Source: DATAEE01 sp963725145 (GTDB taxonomy: Bacteria; Acidobacteriota; Vicinamibacteria; Vicinamibacterales; 2-12-FULL-66-21). Taken from it: a stretch of DNA of 64,000 nt. The DNA lies in NCBI GenBank assembly GCA_963725145.1, contig CAVRXL010000010.1:1302001-1366000 (forward strand). The letters are read 5' to 3'. Under the pieces are notes generated by a model. It made no database searches. It was not told where the DNA came from and worked only from the letters and a program-made list of their open reading frames with translations. Of the stretch, positions 24,839 through 31,737 are shown in pieces; within the stretch, counting starts at the first letter, position 1, and the number at the start of each line of letters is the position of its first letter. The translations under genes and the position numbers were made by a program.

Positions 24839-26068
24839 GTGACGCATTCCCTCGCAGGACTCGTGATTGTCGCGTCGGCGGCCACCGTGATCGGATACGC
24901 CGCCAGTTTTGAAGCCGTTGAGCACGACGCCGAGGTCGTCTACAACATACGGCCGCTCTCATCCTTGGGGGGCACCAGCAGCAGGGGCAACGGCATCAAC
25001 GACTGGGGCCTCGTGTCGGGCTTCTCGAATCTGGCGGGAAACACAGCGCGCCGGGCAGTCGTCTGGTTCCACGATCGGAGATTTCAGCTGGACCCCGTGG
25101 GAGGGACAAACAGCAGCGTGGCCTGGTCTGGCCTGAACAACAGCGGCCTCGTGGCTGGAATTACGCAGACCAGTAAGCTGCAGACCAGGACGGACGGTTG
25201 GAGCTGCCGTATTTTCTTTCCGGGACCCGACAATGCGAAATACACGTGTGTCGGGTTCGTGTGGCACGGTGGGCGAGTGACCCCTCTTCCTACATTGGGA
25301 GGTGACAACGGCTTCGCGGCCAGCGCGAACAACCGGCGGCAGGTGGTCGGGTGGGCCGAGACCACCGTGGCGGATCCGACCTGCATGGATCCGACGCAGC
25401 CCGGTTTCCTTCCCGTGCTCTGGGATCTCAACAGGAAGGAGACCATCGCCCTGCCACCGTATGGAACCGACACCGCCGGGGCCGCGACCGCAATCAACGA
25501 CCGCGGACACGTGGTCGGCATCTCCGGAGACTGCGACCAGTCCGTCGGGCGCAGAAGCGCCCGTCACGCCGTGCTCTGGAAAGACGGTACCGTGAAGGAT
25601 CTCGGCAACGTCGGCAACGACACCTGGAACACCCCGACCGCCATCACGCGCCGCGGCGATATCGTGGTCGGCTTCGCCAACGCGCCCGGCGCTGGTCCCG
25701 ACGAGCTCAAGTTCCGCGCGTGGCTGTGGACCGAGCGCGAGGACATCGCCTGTTCGAAGCTGCCGGGCACTGACATCTGCGATCTCGGCACCCTGGATCC
25801 CGGCGGAACGGCGGAGGCCTGGGGCGTCAACGAACGCGGACAAGTCGTGGGCACGTCCTGCCCACCCGTCGGGAATTGCAAGGCGTTCCTGTGGGAAAAC
25901 GGCGAGATGAAGAACCTGAACGATTTCAAGGGCAGCTATCCTCACCACCTCGAGAACGCCATGGACATCAACAACCTGGGGCAGATAACGGGTCGAGCGA
26001 TCACCAGCTCCGGGCGTGAGGCGTTCGTCGCCACGCCGCTCGCGCCGCGCATCCCGTCGCGGCAATAA
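24839..26068 (+). CDS. Exported HAF-repeat protein
   Basis: The GTG start at 24839 is supported by AAGGAGG at 24828-24834. The 409-residue product has a signal peptide (residues 1-22) and a chain of HAF-type repeats, each built around GxNDxGxVVGxS and a following AVLW or AFLWxxG strand: INDWGLVSGFS, LNNSGLVAGI, ANNRRQVVGWAE, INDRGHVVGISG, ITRRGDIVVGFA, VNERGQVVGTSC and INNLGQITGRA. The repeats are spaced 45-65 residues and likely form a beta-propeller. Several Cys pairs may be disulfides, in keeping with export. The role is unknown; cell-surface binding is usually assumed. Confidence 0.88.
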   Translation: MTHSLAGLVIVASAATVIGYAASFEAVEHDAEVVYNIRPLSSLGGTSSRGNGINDWGLVSGFSNLAGNTARRAVVWFHDRRFQLDPVGGTNSSVAWSGLNNSGLVAGITQTSKLQTRTDGWSCRIFFPGPDNAKYTCVGFVWHGGRVTPLPTLGGDNGFAASANNRRQVVGWAETTVADPTCMDPTQPGFLPVLWDLNRKETIALPPYGTDTAGAATAINDRGHVVGISGDCDQSVGRRSARHAVLWKDGTVKDLGNVGNDTWNTPTAITRRGDIVVGFANAPGAGPDELKFRAWLWTEREDIACSKLPGTDICDLGTLDPGGTAEAWGVNERGQVVGTSCPPVGNCKAFLWENGEMKNLNDFKGSYPHHLENAMDINNLGQITGRAITSSGREAFVATPLAPRIPSRQ

Positions 26069-26110
26069 TCGAAGCGGGTGCTTGCGAACGCGCGGCGAGG
26101 TGGAGACGGT

Positions 26111-26380
26111 ATGGACGACGATCTCGAAAAGATGTCGCAGGAGCAGTTGATCGCCGAGGTGAAGAAACTGCGCGCGGGCATTCGCAGGCACCGCGACAGC
26201 ACTGGCCACGAGCTCTGCTGGCATCACCCTGCGCTGTGGGGACTTCTGCCCGAGCGGACGGACCCGGTGCCGACGGTCCCGACCTGGCCGGAGTTCCTCC
26301 GCGGCTGTTTGCGATACCGCGAGTCGCTCGACGCGCAGCTCCCACACGCCCCGCGCTCCGACGCGCCCTACCAACGGTGA
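26111..26380 (+). CDS. Small conserved hypothetical protein
   Basis: ATG 26111 follows a GGAGA run and gives 89 residues. The N-terminus is a charged helix (MDDDLEKMSQEQLIAEVKKL), then a His/Trp-rich block (GHELCWHHPALWGLLPE) and a C-terminal helix (WPEFLRGCLRYRESLD). I know this pattern as a recurrent small protein of soil bacteria without a described function. The Cys/His cluster (H-x-x-x-C-W-H-H) might bind a metal. It sits 42 bases after the HAF-repeat gene, so co-transcription is plausible. Confidence 0.7.
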   Translation: MDDDLEKMSQEQLIAEVKKLRAGIRRHRDSTGHELCWHHPALWGLLPERTDPVPTVPTWPEFLRGCLRYRESLDAQLPHAPRSDAPYQR

Positions 26381-26392
26381 TGGACCCCATAC

Positions 26393-26417
26393 AAGAGCCA
26401 ACCGATTGGGGCGGCGG
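26393..26417 (+). repeat. 25-base near-copy of a molybdoenzyme segment
   Basis: Bases 26393-26417 match 23216-23240 with a single mismatch (C to T). In the molybdoenzyme the segment encodes EEPTDWGGG; here it lies just after the stop of the small gene and, in an open frame, would read QEPTDWGGG followed by PGAKT and a stop. It may be a remnant of a second related gene or a dispersed short repeat. Confidence 0.4.
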
Positions 26418-26471
26418 CCCGGGGGCCAAAACTTAGAAGCGCTGGCCCGAGAGGCGCGCTAAGATCGAACT

Positions 26472-27167
26472 ATGTCCAGGATCGGAATCGCCGCCATCAT
26501 CGGAGCGATCGCCGTCGCGGGCATCGCATGGCGATCGACGCCTCAGGCCGAGAAAGCTCGCGTCGTTCCTCCCCCGTCGATCGATGCCGCGGCGAGTCAG
26601 GCGACCTCCGAGGTGGCGGTGCTCGCAGGTGGATGCTTCTGGGGTGTGCAGGGCGTCTTTCAGCACGTGAAGGGCGTGACGGGCGCCGTCTCAGGCTACG
26701 CGGGCGGGGAGAAGCGCACCGCACAGTACGAGACGGTCGGCGGCGGGGACAGCGGCCACGCAGAATCGGTGAAGGTAACCTTCGACCCGCGTCAGATCAG
26801 CTACGGGCGCGTCCTGCAGATCTTTTTCTCCGTCGCGCACGACCCCACGCAGCTGAATCGTCAAGGTCCCGATGTCGGCACGCAGTATCGGTCGGCGATC
26901 TTCCCGACGAGCGCCGAACAGTCGCGCGTGGCCAATGCGTACATCGCGCAATTGAACGACGCGCGCGTGTTCGACGCTTCCGTCGTGACGCGGGTTGAGA
27001 TGGATCGCCCGTTCTACGAGGCCGAGGGATACCATCAGGACTTCCTGACCCGCAACCCCACGCATCCCTACATTGTCATCAACGACCTTCCGAAGGTCGC
27101 CGATTTGAAGCGGCTCTTCCCCGACACCTATCGCACGACTCCGGTGCTGGTCAGAGGATCGCGATAG
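26472..27167 (+). CDS. msrA: Peptide-methionine (S)-S-oxide reductase MsrA, membrane-anchored
   Basis: The 231-residue protein has an N-terminal hydrophobic segment (residues 4-20) and an MsrA domain with the active site AGGCFWGVQG (Cys55), AVSGYAGGE, GHAESVKVTFDP and GTQYRSAIFP. Cys55 is the only cysteine in the protein, so the usual resolving cysteines are absent and the sulfenic acid must be reduced directly by an outside thiol or partner. The leader suggests that it repairs oxidised envelope proteins. No MsrB is nearby. Confidence 0.93.
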   Translation: MSRIGIAAIIGAIAVAGIAWRSTPQAEKARVVPPPSIDAAASQATSEVAVLAGGCFWGVQGVFQHVKGVTGAVSGYAGGEKRTAQYETVGGGDSGHAESVKVTFDPRQISYGRVLQIFFSVAHDPTQLNRQGPDVGTQYRSAIFPTSAEQSRVANAYIAQLNDARVFDASVVTRVEMDRPFYEAEGYHQDFLTRNPTHPYIVINDLPKVADLKRLFPDTYRTTPVLVRGSR

Positions 27168-27244
27168 TTCCTCGTGTCGCTACTCGGCCGGAGAAGAGCG
27201 ATCACTTCGACGGCAGACGATTTTTCAACCCGACTGGCGCCCCG

Positions 27245-28144
27245 GTGCAGCCCCTCTCGGCGGTTCCGCGGCTGCTGGTCGAGCCGCGCGCGCGGTGGCC
27301 GGCCCGCCTCGACCTGCCGCCCGAACGTCCTCCGGCGCTTGACGCCGCCGCGGCCGTCGTCACGTTCATCGGGCACGCGACGTTTCTGATTCAAACGGCG
27401 GCAGGGAACATCCTGACCGACCCGATGTATTCCCAGCGCGCGGGCCCATTCAACCTGATGGGACCGCGCCGCGTCCGCCAGCCCGCGGTGCAGTTTGATG
27501 ACCTGCCGTCTGTCTCGACGGTGTTGTTGAGCCACAACCATTACGACCATTGCGATCTCCGCACGCTTGGCATGCTCGCGGAACGGTTCGATCCGATCGT
27601 CGTGACGCCGTTGGGAAACGGCCCGCTCGTGCGGTCAGCCGGTATTCGCCGGGTCGAGGAGCTCGATTGGTGGGAGGACGCCCCGTCCACGGCCTGGTCG
27701 ATTACGCTTACCCCCGCGCACCATTTCTCCGCGCGGAGCCCATGGGATCGAAACCGCGCGCTGTGGGGCGGATTCGTGCTGGCCGCTGGCGGCTCCCGCA
27801 TCTATTTCGCCGGCGACACGGCATACGCTTCCTTCTTCCCGGAGATCCGCCGACGGCTCGGTCCGATCGATCTGGCGCTCCTGCCGATTGGCGCGTACGA
27901 GCCGCGGTGGTTCATGCAGTCGGTTCACATGAATCCGGCGGAGGCGGTGCAGGCGCACCTCGATCTGGCGGCCGCGCAGAGCATCGGGATGCACTTCGGA
28001 ACGTTCCAGCTGACCACCGAGGGCATCGACGAGCCGCTGCGCGCGCTGGAGGAAGCGCGCCGCGCGCGGGACATCCCGTCGTCGCAATTCCGAGCGCCGG
28101 GTTTCGGGGAATCGATGCGGTTGGACGCACCCTACCAACGTTGA
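27245..28144 (+). CDS. Metallo-beta-lactamase-fold hydrolase, NAPE-PLD/RomA-like
   Basis: The domain has IGHATFLIQT, ILTDPMYSQRA, the metal motif LLSHNHYDHCDLRTLG, ITLTPAHHFSAR, IYFAGDTAYASFF and SVHMNPAEAVQAHLDL, as in NAPE-PLD-like phospholipases and RomA proteins. The listed start (GTG 27245) gives 299 residues, but the same frame upstream, 27203-27244, reads the family's N-terminal HFDGRRFFNPTGAP, so the true N-terminus lies further up. No in-frame start is found before the msrA stop; a GTG at 27174 in another frame could be the real start if a base is missing or extra between 27174 and 27203. Substrate unknown. Confidence 0.85.
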   Translation: MQPLSAVPRLLVEPRARWPARLDLPPERPPALDAAAAVVTFIGHATFLIQTAAGNILTDPMYSQRAGPFNLMGPRRVRQPAVQFDDLPSVSTVLLSHNHYDHCDLRTLGMLAERFDPIVVTPLGNGPLVRSAGIRRVEELDWWEDAPSTAWSITLTPAHHFSARSPWDRNRALWGGFVLAAGGSRIYFAGDTAYASFFPEIRRRLGPIDLALLPIGAYEPRWFMQSVHMNPAEAVQAHLDLAAAQSIGMHFGTFQLTTEGIDEPLRALEEARRARDIPSSQFRAPGFGESMRLDAPYQR

Positions 28145-28312
28145 CGTTTCTGTTACACCGGGTACGACCAAGGGTCAGCTGGATCACTCCGCCGCTCCGG
28201 CAGTAGAGTTCGAACTCTTCAAACCAGCGTCAATCTGAACAGCCAGGTCATGACGTCATCAATCGCAAGCTCAGCGGGAGGCTCACACATGGCGAGCCTT
28301 CGGGGAGGTTTC

Positions 28313-29032
28313 ATGTCACAAGCAAACACGTCGACGGGTGTGAAGAACGTCGTTCTGGTCCACGGCGGCTTCGTGGACGGATCCGGCTGGCAGGGTGTCT
28401 ACAACGCCTTGAAAGCAGACGGCTACACGGTCTCGATCGTCCAGAATCCGACCATCTCGCTGGCGGACGATGTGGCCGTGACGAAGCGGACACTGGCCGC
28501 GCAGAACGGTCCAGTGATTCTCGTCGGCCATTCCTACGGCGGAGTGGTGATCACCGAAGCGGGAACCGATCCGAAGGTCGTCGGACTGGTCTATATCGCC
28601 GCGTTCGCTCCGGACAAGGGCGAATCGGTGTCCTCGCTCATCAAGGATCCGCCGCCAGGCGCGCCGGTGCCACCGATTCTCCCGCCGCAGGATGGGTTCC
28701 TCTTCCTCGATAGGGCGAAGTTCCAAGCGTCATTCGCGGCGGACGTGAGCGCAGACGCGGCCGCGTTCATGGCCGATTCCCAGGTTCCGTGGGGTGTTGA
28801 GGCGCTCGGCGGCGCCATCACCGAGCCGGCGTGGAAGACGAAGCCGAGCTGGTACCTGGTCGCGACCGACGACAAGATGATCCCGCCCGACGCCCAGCGC
28901 GCCATGTCCAGGCGGGCGGGTTCGACGGTTGTCGAGGTCAACGGCAGCCACGCCGTGTACGTGTCGCAGCCGCAGGCGGTTGCATCGATTATCGAGAAAG
29001 CCGCCAAGGGCGTGGCGTTGACGACGACCTGA
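28313..29032 (+). CDS. Alpha/beta hydrolase (pyrethroid-hydrolase/salicylate-esterase-like)
   Basis: Two starts have good ribosome sites: ATG 28313 with GGGGAGG at 28301-28307 and ATG 28289 with GGGAGG further up; I use 28313 (239 residues) because it matches usual family length. The motifs are NVVLVHGGFVDGSGW (oxyanion HGG), LVGHSYGGVVITEAG with nucleophile Ser, VATDDKMIPPDAQ (Asp) and VNGSHAVYVSQPQAV (His). The group hydrolyses small esters; many members sit in soil bacteria with unknown natural substrates. No signal peptide is present in the short form. Confidence 0.9.
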   Translation: MSQANTSTGVKNVVLVHGGFVDGSGWQGVYNALKADGYTVSIVQNPTISLADDVAVTKRTLAAQNGPVILVGHSYGGVVITEAGTDPKVVGLVYIAAFAPDKGESVSSLIKDPPPGAPVPPILPPQDGFLFLDRAKFQASFAADVSADAAAFMADSQVPWGVEALGGAITEPAWKTKPSWYLVATDDKMIPPDAQRAMSRRAGSTVVEVNGSHAVYVSQPQAVASIIEKAAKGVALTTT

Positions 29033-29083
29033 CGACCGAGCGAATCGACGAACCGGGCCTTCTTGAACCGGGGGAGGGCGTTC

Positions 29084-30209
29084 ATGGTGAAGACGGCGAG
29101 GAAAACGCGGAAAGCCAGAGGAGCGCGGCGCCCGAGGTCGTCACGCCGCGTTTCAACGCGACGGCTGCCGCAGGCGCGTGGCAAGAGCCGGGGACGCCGG
29201 GCGCCGGCGAGGGCCACGCGGGCGCGGGCGGCCGCCGCCGTCGAAACGCTCCAGGTCACGCTCGAATTGCGCGACGTCTCGAAGCGTTTGATCCGGGACC
29301 CCGAGACGTTCTTCACGTTCCGCCGGCTGTCCGACCATCGGCAGATCGGCGACCAGCTGCAGCTCGAGCTCGTGGGCGCACCGGCCGTTTTCAACCTGCC
29401 CGTCGCGACGGGCGAGGTTGACGTCTGCGAGATCGACCCGAAGCGGTTCCGCTTCGCGCACTCGCCGGTGTTCTTCAGATCGCCGGGTCCGCCCATCACG
29501 AAGCACAGCCAGCTCTTTCGCGAGCCGAAGGAGTGGAGGCCGCGGTTCACCCGCTGGGAGGATCTCCCGGCCGCGTTCGACGGTCTCAAGCGCGTGCTCG
29601 GCGTGTCGCCAAACATCACGCTGTTCAATGACGTCCACCCTATCGCCGACCTGCTCGTGGGGGCCGCGTACGACGGCCTGTCGGGCGAGGACGTCACCCT
29701 GGCGAAGACCTCGCTCCTGAACTCGCACTTCAGGCTGAACGGCACGCTGGAGCCGGTGGCCGGCGAACCGGAGCTGGTTCTCCTTCGTGTTGCGTCTCAT
29801 CGCGATCGGCCGCGAGCGATTCCTGGCGTTCGTCGAGCCGGAGATGGAAACGCTGGTCCGTCAGATCCACACGCACATCGACGAGTTCCGCGCCGATTAC
29901 GAGCGCACGCCGGCCGAAAACCACCGCGGCAACGTGCCGGCCACGCTGCAGAGCCGCATCACGAGCATGATCAGCATCAAGTCCACGCACAGCAAAGGCA
30001 ACTTCCAGCTCACGCTGACGCACCTCTCGAGTCCCGACGAAGTGCTCCTCGACACCGACATCGACGAGAACGGCGCCCTCCTTGCGCATTTTTTCGATCT
30101 CTTCAAGCACAAGATCACGGGGGGAACGCATCCGCACGACGTTCACGAGCTGCTGGTGCTTCAAGAGGGACAGACTTCGGGGTTCGATCTGGGATATCGC
30201 CTCGTGTGA
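29084..30209 (+). pseudogene. Unrecognised protein with basic N-terminus, one frameshift
   Basis: ATG 29084 follows a GGGGGAGG run; the first 55 residues are very Lys/Arg/Ala-rich, like a nucleic-acid or polyanion-binding tail. Then comes an unknown domain: VTLELRDVSKRLIRDPETFF, FNLPVATGEVDVCEIDP, HSQLFREPKEW, NSHFRLNGTLEPV. The frame shifts by one extra base near 29770 and continues as FVLRLIAIGRERFLAF, VRQIHTHIDEFRADYER, THSKGNFQLTLTHL, GTHPHDVHELLVLQEG to the stop at 30209. Joined length is about 375 residues. I do not recognise the family. It is followed 11 bases later by a small basic protein and then an amidase. Confidence 0.6.
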
Positions 30210-30220
30210 GAGGAGACATC

Positions 30221-30520
30221 ATGCCGAAGAAATCACGCAAGGCGAAAGCGCGAGTCAGGAAAGCCAAACGCCCGACGCGCGCCCTTCGACTACGCTCAGG
30301 GCCAGCCCTTCGACAGCGCTCAGGGCAAGCCCTTCGGCTACGCTCAGGGCAAGCCGCTACGGCCAGAGGGATGCCTGGCAGAACGCGGGCGCTTTCGGAC
30401 AACGAAGCCGACGTCGATGGCTGCGACGTCGATTTCACCGCGAGCGATGCGACGCCCGACGCGGAGCTGCCGAGGGCGACCGGCGGCGTTGAAACCCTGA
30501 CGCGGGGGAGGAAGCGATAG
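30221..30520 (+). CDS. Small basic protein carrying an in-frame 24-base repeat array
   Basis: ATG 30221 has AGGAG at 30211-30215 and gives 99 residues. The N-terminus (MPKKSRKAKARVRKAKRPTR) resembles the Lys/Arg-rich tail of the preceding gene. Residues 21-44 are encoded by three 24-base direct repeats and read as tandem LRLRSG-type octamers. The C-terminal part is acidic and polar (DNEADVDGCDVDFTASD). The repeat length is a multiple of three, so the frame is kept. The protein has no known family; the tail region after the repeats looks like the end of a real protein. It abuts the amidase gene. Confidence 0.5.
   Translation: MPKKSRKAKARVRKAKRPTRALRLRSGPALRQRSGQALRLRSGQAATARGMPGRTRALSDNEADVDGCDVDFTASDATPDAELPRATGGVETLTRGRKR
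30282..30353 (+). repeat. Three direct 24-base repeats inside a small gene
   Basis: Units at 30282-30305, 30306-30329 and 30330-30353 share CCCTTCG..(T)(A)CGCTCAGGGC..G, with 2-4 differences between units. Each unit starts CCCT and carries AGGG near its end, so it is weakly palindromic. Elements of this CCCTTCGAC...GCTCAGGGC type are widely dispersed in environmental bacterial genomes; here they lie in coding sequence. Confidence 0.85.
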
Positions 30521-31309
30521 ATGGTCTTTTCGCTGACCTGGCTGCCGAAGGTGTTGTTGGATGCCGGCATGAAAGTGGCCGAGCAGCCCGGCTGGCGGAC
30601 GCGCGGGCGCGGCGACGTCGGAACTATCCGGGGCGTGATGTGTCATCACACGGCGGGGCCGAGGACCGGAATCATGCCGAGCCTGGGCGTCGTGACCAAC
30701 GGACGGCCGGATCTGCCCGGTCCGTTGTCGCAACTCTGCCTCGGGCGCGACGGCACGTTCTTCGTCGTCGCCGCAGGGCGCGCCAGCCATGCCGGAGCCG
30801 GGAACTGGCAGGGCGTCACGACCGGCAACAGCAGCTTCATCGGGATCGAGGCGGAGAACACCGGACAGACGACCGGTCCGAACGCCGAACCGTGGCTGGC
30901 GGTCCAGCTGGATGCGTATCGCAGGGGCGTCGCGGCGATCCTCGAGAAGATCGACGCAAACGCGATCATGTGCTGCGGGCACAAGGAATACGCGCTGCCC
31001 GTCGGGCGCAAGCCCGATCCGACGTTCGACATGGACGATTTCCGGGTGCAGGTCGCCTCCATCATGGCCGGGACCGCGCCGCTGCCGTCCGTGATCCCCG
31101 CCGTGGACTCTGACGATCGGCCGACGCTGCGGCGCGGCGCCACAGGCGATCTGGTCGAGCTGATTCAGGAGAAGATCGGGATCACGGAGACCGGTCGCTT
31201 CGACGCGATCACCGAGGCGGCGGTCCGGCAGTTCCAACGCGACCGCGGCCTCGTTCCAGACGGCATCGTCGGGCCGCGCACGTGGGCCACCCTCATGGCG
31301 GTCCGATGA
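30521..31309 (+). CDS. N-acetylmuramoyl-L-alanine amidase with peptidoglycan-binding domain
   Basis: ATG 30521 directly follows the previous stop codon, with GGGGGAGG just upstream. The 262-residue protein has an amidase_2 (PGRP-like) fold: zinc ligands in GVMCHHTAGP (His42/43) and in MCCGHKEYALP, with SFIGIEAENTGQTTG between. Residues 195-260 are a PG_binding_1 domain (LRRGATGDLVELIQEKIGI, AVRQFQRDRGLVPDGIVGPRTW). This layout is typical of phage endolysins and of toxins acting on peptidoglycan. There is no signal peptide, which fits an endolysin or a protein delivered by another system. The stop overlaps the next start by 4 bases. Confidence 0.92.
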   Translation: MVFSLTWLPKVLLDAGMKVAEQPGWRTRGRGDVGTIRGVMCHHTAGPRTGIMPSLGVVTNGRPDLPGPLSQLCLGRDGTFFVVAAGRASHAGAGNWQGVTTGNSSFIGIEAENTGQTTGPNAEPWLAVQLDAYRRGVAAILEKIDANAIMCCGHKEYALPVGRKPDPTFDMDDFRVQVASIMAGTAPLPSVIPAVDSDDRPTLRRGATGDLVELIQEKIGITETGRFDAITEAAVRQFQRDRGLVPDGIVGPRTWATLMAVR

Positions 31310-31737
31310 CCGAGCCTGTTCACCCGCTGATTGAAAAGGCGCGTGCGGCGAAAGTACCGATCGCAGAGCTCCTTGGGTTCCAGGTCGAGGGGATAGCTGC
31401 CGGGCGTGCCGTTGGTACATTGCGCGCAGGCCCGCAGCACGCGAACCCGATGGGGACGCTTCACGGTGGCGTCCTGTGCGATCTGGCGGATGCGGCCATG
31501 GGCATGGCCTTCGTCTCGACCCTGGCGCCTGATGAGTCCTTCACGACGATCGCGCTGAGCATCAATTTCTTCCGCCCGGTGTGGCAGGCGGTGCTCCGTG
31601 CCGAGGCGCACGTCGTCAACCGCGGGAAGAATGTCGGCTACGTCGAATGCGACGTGACCGATCAGGATGGGAAACGGATCGCGAAGGCGACGAGCACGTG
31701 CGTCGTCCTGCGCGGTGAGCATGCAAAACAGCGCTGA
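31306..31737 (+). CDS. PaaI-family hotdog thioesterase
   Basis: ATG 31306 overlaps the amidase stop (ATGA). The 143-residue protein shows the PaaI/YdiI pattern: LLGFQVEGIAAGRAVGTL, the catalytic-loop block HANPMGTLHGGVLCDLADAAMG, and TIALSINFFRPVWQAVLRAEA. The HGG and following Asp are the usual thioesterase residues. It probably hydrolyses acyl- or aryl-CoA. Its end overlaps the PEP carboxylase start by 17 bases, so translation is coupled, although no metabolic link between the two is obvious. Confidence 0.9.
   Translation: MTEPVHPLIEKARAAKVPIAELLGFQVEGIAAGRAVGTLRAGPQHANPMGTLHGGVLCDLADAAMGMAFVSTLAPDESFTTIALSINFFRPVWQAVLRAEAHVVNRGKNVGYVECDVTDQDGKRIAKATSTCVVLRGEHAKQR

Noticed and set aside
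24959..26401. A 480-codon minus-strand open frame
   Set aside because: Antisense to the HAF-repeat gene, which has a strong ribosome site and clear repeats.
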